A DNA stretch of 64,000 nt from an uncultured Myxococcales bacterium (GTDB lineage: Bacteria; Myxococcota_A; UBA9042; DTJE01): contig CALJUR010000107.1 in assembly GCA_937975765.1 (NCBI GenBank), positions 12,720 through 76,719 of the forward strand, given 5' to 3'. Below the pieces are notes generated by a model, which searched no databases, was not told where the DNA came from, and saw only the letters and a program-made list of their open reading frames with translations. The position numbers were made by a program, and so were the translations under genes. Positions 14,579 through 22,267 of this stretch are shown piece after piece (position 1 is the stretch's first letter; every line of letters starts with the position of its first letter).

Positions 14579-16546
14579 ATGAGCCCCAGCGCACGCCGTG
14601 ATCCCCCCCTGGTTGGAAGCCTTCCCGGGCGCGTGGAAACAGGTTCCCCGGGCGTCGAGTTCCTGGCTTCGGCGGCACTGGATCTCTCGGACGAGTCGCT
14701 GACGGAACGCGAACTGAACTCCCGCGTCGCCGAACGGATCCTGGCCTGGGTCGGGGACGGCGTCGTGGCCGTATCGTCCTTCCATCGCGAGATGCGCACC
14801 TTCCGGATCGAGGCGTTGGCCGGGGACGGGGACCGGCTGTCCCGGGCCCTGAAGACCCTGGGACGCGACCCGATGGGGCTGGCCTTCGAGGCCAGCGACG
14901 ACCTTCCCTGGAGCGACCTGTCCACCCCGGTGCTGAACCCGGTTCCGGGCGGCATCCACGACCTTTTCTTCCGCCGGTTGGCGCCCGAGGTCTGCGGCCG
15001 GATCGAGAAACTGCTGGGCATCTCGGAGGCCTGGGTCATGGGACTGGGCCATGGCAGCCGGCTGTTCGGCACGCTGGCGATCTGCCTGCCCCCGGGGGCG
15101 ACGATCCGGGAGCCCCGGGTCATCGAGGCGCTGGCGTTGCTGGCGACCCTGGCCCTGCGCCGCCGCCGCGCCCAGGACGAACGCAGGGTCGCCCTGGGCA
15201 GCCTGCCGACGCGCGAAACCCTTCCCGCCCGCCGGGAGGACGCCACCGAACTCACCGCCCAGATCATGGACAACAGCGCGGTCGGCATCCTGGTGCTGGA
15301 CCCGTCGGGGCGGATCGAGTTCGCGAACCGGCGCGCGCAGGGGTTGCTGGGAGTCGCGCTGGGCCAGCCGCGCGCGGCGGAGGGGGCGCCGGGCTGCCTG
15401 GACCTGTCCGACCACGAGGGGCGGCCACTGGACCTCGAAAGCCTCCCTTCCCGCCAGGTGATGATCACCGGGCGGCCGGTCAGCGGGGTCCGGATGGCCT
15501 TCCGGGACCCGAACGGACGCCGCACCTTCGGCGTGTTCAGCGCGTCCCCGCTCCTGGGCCCTTCCGGGGACATCGAGCGGGTGATCGAGACCATCGAGGA
15601 CGTGACCCGCGACGTCGAGGCGCAGCGGCGAATCAAGGACAGCGGGGACCGGTTCCAGCGGATCGTGGACGACCAGGTGGACCTGATCTGCCGGTTCCTG
15701 CCGGACGGGACGCTGACCTTCGTCAACCCCGCCTTCTGCAACGAGTTCGGCCAGGCCACGGACGTCCTGCTGGGGTCCCAGGGGTTGCGGCTGGTGCACC
15801 CGGAGGATCGCGATCGGCTGGAGCGTCACGTGAACCTGCTGACGGCACGCCGGCCCGTGGGGACGATGGAGCACCGGATGGTCCGGTCGGACGGTCGCGT
15901 GCGCTGGCTGCAATGGACGACCCGCGGGACCTTCGACGAGAAGGGCGCGGTGGTCGAGTACCAGGCCGTCGGTCGGGACGTCACCGAGCGCAAGGAGGCC
16001 GAGGATCGGCTGGCGTGGCTGGCCACGCACGATGCCGTGACCGGGCTGCCGAACCGGCTCCTGCTGCAGGATCGCCTGTCCGCCGCCATGGCCCGCAGCG
16101 CCCGCAACGAGAGGCTGTTCGCGGTTGCGCTGCTGGACCTGGACCGGTTCAAGGAGGTCAACGACCAGTACGGCCACGCGGTGGGCGACACGCTGCTGAA
16201 GACCGTGGGCGAACGGCTGAAGCGCGCGATGCGCCGCAGCGACACCGTGGCGCGCGTGGGGGGGGATGAATTCACGATGATCCTCTCGGACCTGAAGGAC
16301 ATCGACTCGATGGAGCGCTTCTCGCGGAAGATCCTGTCGGCCTTCGGGACGCCTTTCGAGGTCGAGGGGCTGGTGCTGAACGTCACCGCCAGCATCGGGA
16401 TCGCGATCGGCATGGGCCTGACCGTGGACGGCGACATCCTGCTGCGCCGCGCGGATCGGGCGATGTACCAGGCCAAGAGGGCGGGGCGGAACGCGATTCG
16501 TCTGTTCGAGGACGTACCGGGAACCTCCATCGAGGATGCCGAGTGA
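14579..16546 (+). CDS. GAF-PAS-PAS-GGDEF diguanylate cyclase
   Basis: 655-residue cytoplasmic signalling protein with no membrane segment. An N-terminal GAF-like domain covers about 24-190. PAS domain 1 is at ~220-345 (IMDNSAVGILVLDPSGRIEF) and PAS domain 2 at ~352-475 (FQRIVDDQVDLICRFLPDG, closing YQAVGRDVTERK). A GGDEF domain fills ~480-650. The active-site motif is a canonical GGDEF at 561-565. An RRSD inhibitory I-site lies 5 residues before it, so it should make cyclic di-GMP and be feedback inhibited. No EAL domain follows. The start is uncertain: the frame is open to a GTG at 14465, but domain content and a possible promoter favour ATG 14579. Divergent from eutB. Confidence 0.9.
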   Translation: MSPSARRDPPLVGSLPGRVETGSPGVEFLASAALDLSDESLTERELNSRVAERILAWVGDGVVAVSSFHREMRTFRIEALAGDGDRLSRALKTLGRDPMGLAFEASDDLPWSDLSTPVLNPVPGGIHDLFFRRLAPEVCGRIEKLLGISEAWVMGLGHGSRLFGTLAICLPPGATIREPRVIEALALLATLALRRRRAQDERRVALGSLPTRETLPARREDATELTAQIMDNSAVGILVLDPSGRIEFANRRAQGLLGVALGQPRAAEGAPGCLDLSDHEGRPLDLESLPSRQVMITGRPVSGVRMAFRDPNGRRTFGVFSASPLLGPSGDIERVIETIEDVTRDVEAQRRIKDSGDRFQRIVDDQVDLICRFLPDGTLTFVNPAFCNEFGQATDVLLGSQGLRLVHPEDRDRLERHVNLLTARRPVGTMEHRMVRSDGRVRWLQWTTRGTFDEKGAVVEYQAVGRDVTERKEAEDRLAWLATHDAVTGLPNRLLLQDRLSAAMARSARNERLFAVALLDLDRFKEVNDQYGHAVGDTLLKTVGERLKRAMRRSDTVARVGGDEFTMILSDLKDIDSMERFSRKILSAFGTPFEVEGLVLNVTASIGIAIGMGLTVDGDILLRRADRAMYQAKRAGRNAIRLFEDVPGTSIEDAE

Positions 16547-16572
16547 CGCCTCGCCCGCCGGCATCCAGCGAC

Positions 16573-16601
16573 TTGCCGGCCGCCGGTCCCTGCGCTATAC
16601 C
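16573..16601 (+). promoter_or_regulatory. sigma70-type promoter for thiD
   Basis: TTGCCG (16573-16578), 17 bp spacer, TATACC (16596-16601), located after the GGDEF stop codon, so thiD need not depend on read-through. Confidence 0.5.
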
Positions 16602-16628
16602 CCAGCCGTCCCTCGCGCAGGTGCGGAC

Positions 16629-17426
16629 ATGGCCCTCGTCCCGCGTGCCCTGACCATCGCCGGATCCGACTGCAGCGGCGGCGCCGGCATCCAGGCCGAC
16701 ATGAAGACCTTCCACCGCTTCGGCGTGTTCGGGCAGTCGGCGATCACCGCCGTGGTGGCCGAGAACACCCTCGGCGTGCAGGGGATCCTGCCGGTGGACC
16801 CCGCCTTCGTGGCGATGCAGATCGACTCCTGCCTGTCGGACGTGGGCGCGGACGCGATCAAGACCGGGATGCTGGTGGACGCCCCGACGATCGCCGCCGT
16901 CGCGGACGCCCTGGTTCGCCACGCCCCCCCCAGGCTGGTCGTGGACCCGGTGATGCGCGCGAAGGGAGGCGACCCGCTGATCGCCCGGGAGGCGGTCGAG
17001 ACGCTGGTGCAGCGCGTCTTCCCGCTGGCCCTGGTCGTCACCCCGAACGTGCCCGAGGCCGAGGCCCTGGTGGGATCGGCCCTGCGGACCCGGGAGGATC
17101 TGCGGCAGGCGGCCGAGGCCATCCGCCGCACCGGCCCGCGCATCGTCGTGATGAAGGGGGGGCACAGCCCCGCGAACCCGGAAGGCGAATCGGTCGACTA
17201 CGCCTGGGACGGCACGACCTGGCGCGCCTACACGGGGCCTCGCTCCCCCGACCGGAACACCCACGGGACCGGCTGCACGTTCTCTGCGGCGATCGCCGCG
17301 ATGCTGGCCCGCGGGGACGACCCCTTCGACGCGATCGGCCGCGCCAAGCGGTACATCACGGAGGCCATCCGGACGGCGCCGGGGCTGGGGCACGGCCACG
17401 GGCCGGTCAACCACTGGGCGGACTGA
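16629..17426 (+). CDS. thiD: Hydroxymethylpyrimidine/phosphomethylpyrimidine kinase
   Basis: 265-residue ribokinase-fold enzyme of thiamine biosynthesis that phosphorylates HMP and HMP-P. Signatures: ALTIAGSDCSGGAGIQADMK at the N-terminus, the segment FGVFGQSAITAVVAENT, VDPVMRAKGG, TPNVPEAEAL, and the anion-hole motif NTHGTGCTFSAAIAA with the catalytic Cys/Asp-region geometry of ThiD. Full length. ATG at 16629 has an AGGTGCGG site. It is not in a thiamine cluster here; neighbours are a GGDEF protein and a convergent lipoprotein gene, 33 nt away. PdxK-type kinases share the fold, but the GSDCSGGAGIQAD motif favours ThiD. Confidence 0.93.
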   Translation: MALVPRALTIAGSDCSGGAGIQADMKTFHRFGVFGQSAITAVVAENTLGVQGILPVDPAFVAMQIDSCLSDVGADAIKTGMLVDAPTIAAVADALVRHAPPRLVVDPVMRAKGGDPLIAREAVETLVQRVFPLALVVTPNVPEAEALVGSALRTREDLRQAAEAIRRTGPRIVVMKGGHSPANPEGESVDYAWDGTTWRAYTGPRSPDRNTHGTGCTFSAAIAAMLARGDDPFDAIGRAKRYITEAIRTAPGLGHGHGPVNHWAD

Positions 17427-17459
17427 CGGGAAGGGGAAGGTCGGGGCGACGACGGGCCC

Positions 17460-19778
17460 CTACCAGTCGGCGGGGACCTCGAAAGTGCCGGGCTGCTTCG
17501 CGCGGTAGTTCGCGTTCACGAAGTCGACGACCTCGAACAGGCTGTCCTCGTACTTCATCAACGTCGCGGCGGCCGGGTCGCCCCAGATGTTCACCTTGTG
17601 GTTCACGAAGAAGTGCCCGCTGTTGCACTCCTGGCGCAGTCCGCTCTCGTTGTCGTAGTGCGTGACCTGGCAGGTCTCGTGCGGGCCCGTGCACTCGTCG
17701 TCCACGCAGTCGATCCCGCCGTTCAACGCGTCCACGCAGCCGGGCATGCGCTTGCCGTCGCTGGTCCGGACGAACGTGCACTGGCCGTCGGGCAGCAGCG
17801 TGATGAAGTGCGGCATGCGGCCGTTCGACTGCAGCAGGTCGAAGACGGCGGTCGTCATCGCCATGTCGTTCAGGGGCATGCCGATCCCGGGCAGCATGAT
17901 GCCGACCGGGTAGGTCCGGTCGGCGTTGGCCGGGTCGTCGTACCCCGGGGGCAGCGCCAGCACGAACCAGCGGCGTCCGTGCAGGGCCTCCGAGTAGTAC
18001 GAGGACCAGACCTGCTTCCCCTGGCTGAAGTCCTCGCTGTAGAACACGCCGGGCATCCGGTTGAACGCCAGTCCGAAGAAGACCGTCGCACGCAACGGGA
18101 CCTCGGCGCCCGCGCCGACATGCCCGCCGTCGCCCGCCAGGATCGCGGCCAGGTCGGCGTTGGGGTCGCCGTACTGCACCATGGCATTCCGGCCGAACTT
18201 CGCCGGCGACCAGTCCACCATCGACAGGTCCATCGCCAGTTCGTTGATGTCGGCGTTCGGCACCACGGCGTTCGGGGTGCGCCCGAAGTCGTCGTAGATC
18301 CGGAAGTCCTCGCCGCGGGACTGCAGGCGGGCGATGATCTGGCGGTTCGATACCAGCGTGTGCATCGCGTCCCGGATGCCGCCGTCGAAGTACCACGTGT
18401 GGTTGCGGATCTGATCGTCGGAGGCGGTCGTCACGAACGAACGGATGTCCTGGTCGATCAGTTCCTTCAGGTTCGGGCTGATCGAGAACTGCCCGTCGCC
18501 CTCGCCGTGGTCCTGGGTGCCGGAGACCCCGTCCAGCCCGAAGTCCTCGTAAGGCTCGTGCCGCAGCGACGCCGCGTCCTCGTCGAACCAGAAGTTCCCT
18601 TCGGTGCCCAGCGGGCGGGTCAGCAGGTCGTAGTCGTCGCCGTTCGGGTCTCCGGCCGGGTTCGCGCGCGCCCCCTGCAGGCAGCCGCCCAGGCCGTCCT
18701 CGAACGCGTTCGCGCAGCCGTCCAGGCCCACGTCCTGGAAGCGTTCGGCCGAGTTCACGACGATCGGTTCACCGTAGTCGCGCCGGAGGTTGCCGTTGTA
18801 GTCGACGGCCAGGATGTAAGGATAGGGATGCGGATGGGGCTGGGAGGGATCGAACCACGAGGCCAACTGGCGGTAGTCCGGGTTGTTCCTTCCGCACAGG
18901 TTCGGATCGCCGTCCTTGCAGCCGACCACGGGATCGCCGTCGCAGACGGTGATCAGGTCGTAGTCGCCGTTCGGGTTGTACTCGGCGTTGTAGCAGTTCT
19001 TCGACTTCTTCGGGATCACGTACGGGTTGGCGCACTTCTCCTCGCGCGAGGTGTCGCGCATCCACTCGTACGGCACCCCCGGGGGCAGCAGGGCGTTGTC
19101 GGGGTTGTAGTACAGCATGTTGCCGAACGCGTAGGAGAAGCTGCCCAGCACGTCGAGGTAGAACTCGCGCGCCCAGGTTCCGCCACTGTCGTTGAAGTGG
19201 AACTGGTTGTAGCCCCAGTCCCATTCCCACGGCTGGGCGGCCTGGACCGGCCCGCACCACAGGCCCGGGGTCGTCGGGTCGTCGATCGAGTCGATGCGGT
19301 CCAGGATGTCCTGCATCGGGCAGAAGCCGCCCATGATCAGGTCCCGCATCACGTGGCCCATGTACCGGTAGTCGATGTATCCGCCCATCGCGCCGATGAC
19401 GTCGAACTCGGTGCCCCCCCGCGCGAAGGAGTGGCCTGCCACGGTCATTGCCGCGGCGCCCATCGACATGCCGCAGATCGCGCGGAAGCTGAAGTCCTTC
19501 ATCTTCGTGGCCGGCACGTCCGGGGGCACGTCCTCCGGGGACACGTCCTCGGCGGTCCCGTCCCCCGCGACGTCCAGGGCCTCCTCGATCGTGTCGGCAA
19601 CCTCGACCGCGTCGGTCGTGGTGCCTTCGTCCCCGGCCGTGTCCGCGACCTCGATCCCGCAGGCATCGCCGGTGCAGGTCGCGTCCTTGTCGCCGTCCGA
19701 TCCGCCGCACGCCGCGCCCCAGGCCGCGAGGACCAGCACCAGCGCCGACAGGGCCGCCATTCTCTTCCGAAGCTTCAT
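17460..19778 (-). CDS. Esterase-like lipoprotein A, apparently circularly permuted
   Basis: 772-residue lipoprotein: signal peptide with lipid Cys24, then an acidic Val/Asp/Pro linker to about residue 90. FRAICGMSMG (Ser105) is an esterase nucleophile elbow. A large Asp/Gly/Asn-rich insertion follows (about 150-455) with CKDGDPNLCG and DPNGDDYDLLT. Then comes YFDGGIRDAMH (candidate Asp470) and GGHVG (candidate His553). The last 170 residues (RRWFVLALPPGYDD, PVGIMLPGIGMPL, FITLLPDGQC, YEDSLFEVVDFVNANYR) are what normally precedes the nucleophile in PF00756-type esterases, so the order is reversed. A paralogue lies at 22268. ATG has GAGAGGCAAG upstream. Last gene of a four-gene operon-like run; exported to the envelope; substrate unknown. 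Confidence 0.75.
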   Translation of the reverse strand: MKLRKRMAALSALVLVLAAWGAACGGSDGDKDATCTGDACGIEVADTAGDEGTTTDAVEVADTIEEALDVAGDGTAEDVSPEDVPPDVPATKMKDFSFRAICGMSMGAAAMTVAGHSFARGGTEFDVIGAMGGYIDYRYMGHVMRDLIMGGFCPMQDILDRIDSIDDPTTPGLWCGPVQAAQPWEWDWGYNQFHFNDSGGTWAREFYLDVLGSFSYAFGNMLYYNPDNALLPPGVPYEWMRDTSREEKCANPYVIPKKSKNCYNAEYNPNGDYDLITVCDGDPVVGCKDGDPNLCGRNNPDYRQLASWFDPSQPHPHPYPYILAVDYNGNLRRDYGEPIVVNSAERFQDVGLDGCANAFEDGLGGCLQGARANPAGDPNGDDYDLLTRPLGTEGNFWFDEDAASLRHEPYEDFGLDGVSGTQDHGEGDGQFSISPNLKELIDQDIRSFVTTASDDQIRNHTWYFDGGIRDAMHTLVSNRQIIARLQSRGEDFRIYDDFGRTPNAVVPNADINELAMDLSMVDWSPAKFGRNAMVQYGDPNADLAAILAGDGGHVGAGAEVPLRATVFFGLAFNRMPGVFYSEDFSQGKQVWSSYYSEALHGRRWFVLALPPGYDDPANADRTYPVGIMLPGIGMPLNDMAMTTAVFDLLQSNGRMPHFITLLPDGQCTFVRTSDGKRMPGCVDALNGGIDCVDDECTGPHETCQVTHYDNESGLRQECNSGHFFVNHKVNIWGDPAAATLMKYEDSLFEVVDFVNANYRAKQPGTFEVPADW

Positions 19779-19891
19779 CTTGCCTCTCCCGGAAGGTTCC
19801 GTCGCGCGGCACGAGGGTCCCGCGCCGCCCCAAGGGTCGGCGTGATTCTCCCCAGGAGCGGGGAATCGCGCAAGGACGTTTCTGGGGTGGA

Positions 19892-21295
19892 TCACGGGTC
19901 CAGCAGGTCCCGGGCGTCGGCGTGCAGGGAACGGGCGTCCGGCAGGAAGCAGCCATCCTCCTCGGACAGCAGCCGCACGAACCGGTACGGCACGTATCCC
20001 AGTTCCTCGTTGCACCGGTCGCCCAGGGCCGAGATGTAGAGGAGTTGCAGGGCGTCGGTGCTGATCAGCACGGGCTTGTCCGCCGGCACGCCGGCACGCA
20101 GCAGGATGCGGGCCGCGTTGCGCAGGTTGGTGGTGGTGTGGCGCGCGTACGGGTCCACCAGCACCTGGTCGTCCCGCACCCCGTAGGCGTCCTTCAAGAA
20201 CTTCTTCATCTCGATGGCCTCGGAGTAGGGCGTGCGGTCGGGGTGGACGTGCCCGCCCGACAGCAGCAGGAACGGTGCCACGCCGGCCTGCAGGCGCTTC
20301 ACCGAGATGTCGCAGTGATCCCGGCCGATGGCGGACAGGGGCGTGTCGTAGTCCTCGGGACCCCAGCCCGGGACCAGGATCGCGGCAAAGCGCCAGTCCT
20401 TCCAGTCCAGGGTGTCCAGGCGGGCCAGGGCCGCGGCGTTCTCCCCGGTGTCCAGCGGCTCGTACCGGGTGGCCTCGTCGCGACCGTCCAGGGACACGGC
20501 GTCCAGCACGACCTCCAGGAGGGGTTCGTAGAAGGGCAGGGCACCGGGGTGCGCGGCAGACAGCGCGGCCACGCGATCGGCCAGGTCCGACCGGCCACGC
20601 GCACGGCCGTCGAAGGCCGCATCCAGCGCGGACAACGCCTCCTTCGTAGCCGCCTGCACCAGCGCCTCGTCGTCCAGCGCCGCGTGCAGCGCGAACCGTC
20701 CCGACGGCCGCAAGTGGGAGGCGACGACCCCGGTGGGAGCCAGGACCCGGGCCAGTTCGCCCGCCAGTTTCCCGGCCTCGTCGGCGCCGAATTCCAGACG
20801 CGTCGCCAGGCACTCGGCGTCCCCGGCACAGTCCCCCGCTGCCGTCCGGAAGGCGGCCACGCGGGCCGCGGACGCCGCCACCAGGATCGCGTCCGCCCCG
20901 ATGGCGTCCCGTGCGGCGGACACCTGCTGCAGCACGGCCAGCAGGAAGAATGCCTTGTCCTCGAGGACCGGGGCCCCGGCAGGGAACCCGTACGTGCGGT
21001 CGTAACCCAGCAGGTCCGGAGGCTCGGCCCCCAGGCAGGCCTCCGGGTCCAGTTCCGGGTAGGGAACCTCGACCGCCGCATCCTCCCCGGTCGCGTCCGT
21101 CGCGTCGGCCCCGGCCACCTCGTCCAGGCCCACGTCCAGGCCCTCGTCCAGGCCCGGATCCAGGCCCGGTTCCGTGCCCGGGTCCGCCGGCGTTCCGTCG
21201 CCGCCGCCGCATCCCGCCGCCAGCAGCACCGGCACCAGGAACGACAGGAGCCGGGCCGTGCCCGTCCCCCCCATCCGTTTCATCCCGCCGTTCAT
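19892..21295 (-). CDS. DUF218 (YdcF/ElyC-like) lipoprotein
   Basis: 467-residue lipoprotein. Signal peptide with lipid Cys29 (LLAAGC), then a repetitive acidic linker (GLDPGLDEGLDVGLDE). The middle region is helical and Ala-rich. A C-terminal DUF218 domain covers ~295-430: FAAILVPGWG, FLLLSGGHVHPD, SEAIEMKKFL and ARHTTTNLRNAA. DUF218 proteins (YdcF, SanA, ElyC) act in the envelope and are linked to polysaccharide or barrier functions; YdcF binds S-adenosylmethionine, but no reaction is established. The start ATG overlaps the stop of the PIG-L gene as ATGA, indicating translational coupling. Followed after 113 nt by lipoprotein A. Confidence 0.8.
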   Translation of the reverse strand: MNGGMKRMGGTGTARLLSFLVPVLLAAGCGGGDGTPADPGTEPGLDPGLDEGLDVGLDEVAGADATDATGEDAAVEVPYPELDPEACLGAEPPDLLGYDRTYGFPAGAPVLEDKAFFLLAVLQQVSAARDAIGADAILVAASAARVAAFRTAAGDCAGDAECLATRLEFGADEAGKLAGELARVLAPTGVVASHLRPSGRFALHAALDDEALVQAATKEALSALDAAFDGRARGRSDLADRVAALSAAHPGALPFYEPLLEVVLDAVSLDGRDEATRYEPLDTGENAAALARLDTLDWKDWRFAAILVPGWGPEDYDTPLSAIGRDHCDISVKRLQAGVAPFLLLSGGHVHPDRTPYSEAIEMKKFLKDAYGVRDDQVLVDPYARHTTTNLRNAARILLRAGVPADKPVLISTDALQLLYISALGDRCNEELGYVPYRFVRLLSEEDGCFLPDARSLHADARDLLDP

Positions 21296-22227
21296 CGGGC
21301 CTCCGCCGAGTCCTGCAGGAACGCCTGCACGATCGGCCTCACCGACCGCACGAAGGTCACACGCGTCCCCTCGAAGTCGTCGAACATGTAGGTCAGCGCG
21401 TCCCACCGGTGAGGCTTCCGGGTGTAGTCCAGGTCTTCCGGCACCGGTCCCAGTTCCTCGACGGACATCAACTGTTCCAGCGATCGGGGCCCCCCGAACG
21501 GCAGGCCCAGCGGCGCCACCGCGTTCACCACCTTGCGGAACTTCGCGAAGCCCAGCGCCTGCGACCCGAACACCCCGGTCAGTCCCAGCTTGGTCTCCAG
21601 TTCCGCGGGCGTCAGCCGGAATCGCATCCGCGTGCCCCGGTACAGGGGGTGGAACCGGAAGGCGATGGCCACCGTGTACTCGTAGGCCGGCAGGTGGAAG
21701 AACGGGACCTCCTCGCCGGTCTCGCGCCGGTAGTCCCGCACCGCCAGCCGCGTGAAGAAGTGCGTCAGGTCGTGCTCGGGCTGGCCGCCCTGCCAGGCCT
21801 GGGTGAACACCGCGTCGGGCCGGGCGGCGAACACCGCCTCCCGCACGGACCGGCGGATCTCCTGGAAGAACGGCTTCACCTCCGCAACGGACTTCCGCCC
21901 CGCATACAGCCAGGCGAACCGCCGGTAGATCTCGACCTCGGAGAAGCCCAGGTTCGCGACGTGTCCGGCGGGGACCCCCAGCAGTTCCATCGCCCGCGCG
22001 CTCTCGGCGACCCGGACCTTCGAGTACTCCGGGGGCGTCAGGGCGGACTCGTAGTACAGGCCGTCGCTGTTCGTCGTCCAGACGACCCGGACCCGCGGGG
22101 CCAGGCGCTGCACCAACCCGGCCGTCGAGATCTCGTCGTCGTGGTGCGCCAGGGTGACCAGGGGCCGTTCGTATCCCGAAAGGCCGCGGCAGAACTCGTC
22201 CCCCAGGCGAAACGCATCCTTCGACAT
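21292..22227 (-). CDS. PIG-L (LmbE) family deacetylase
   Basis: 311-residue enzyme. The zinc-binding signature TLAHHDDE (residues 25-32) is the PIG-L motif (usually HPDDE), followed by GLVQRLAPRVRVVWTTNSDG and a distal PEHDLTH that supplies the third ligand. Family members remove N-acetyl groups from GlcNAc-containing lipids or small glycosides (GlcNAc-PI, mycothiol and bacillithiol precursors). No signal peptide, so cytoplasmic. Sits 40 nt after lipoprotein B and overlaps the DUF218 gene by 4 nt. Its placement between two exported esterase-like proteins suggests a sugar-derivative pathway, but the substrate is not identifiable. Confidence 0.88.
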   Translation of the reverse strand: MSKDAFRLGDEFCRGLSGYERPLVTLAHHDDEISTAGLVQRLAPRVRVVWTTNSDGLYYESALTPPEYSKVRVAESARAMELLGVPAGHVANLGFSEVEIYRRFAWLYAGRKSVAEVKPFFQEIRRSVREAVFAARPDAVFTQAWQGGQPEHDLTHFFTRLAVRDYRRETGEEVPFFHLPAYEYTVAIAFRFHPLYRGTRMRFRLTPAELETKLGLTGVFGSQALGFAKFRKVVNAVAPLGLPFGGPRSLEQLMSVEELGPVPEDLDYTRKPHRWDALTYMFDDFEGTRVTFVRSVRPIVQAFLQDSAEAR

Positions 22228-22267
22228 CGTCCCTCCGGAGGCGGGCGGGCCGCGGGTCCCGGACCGT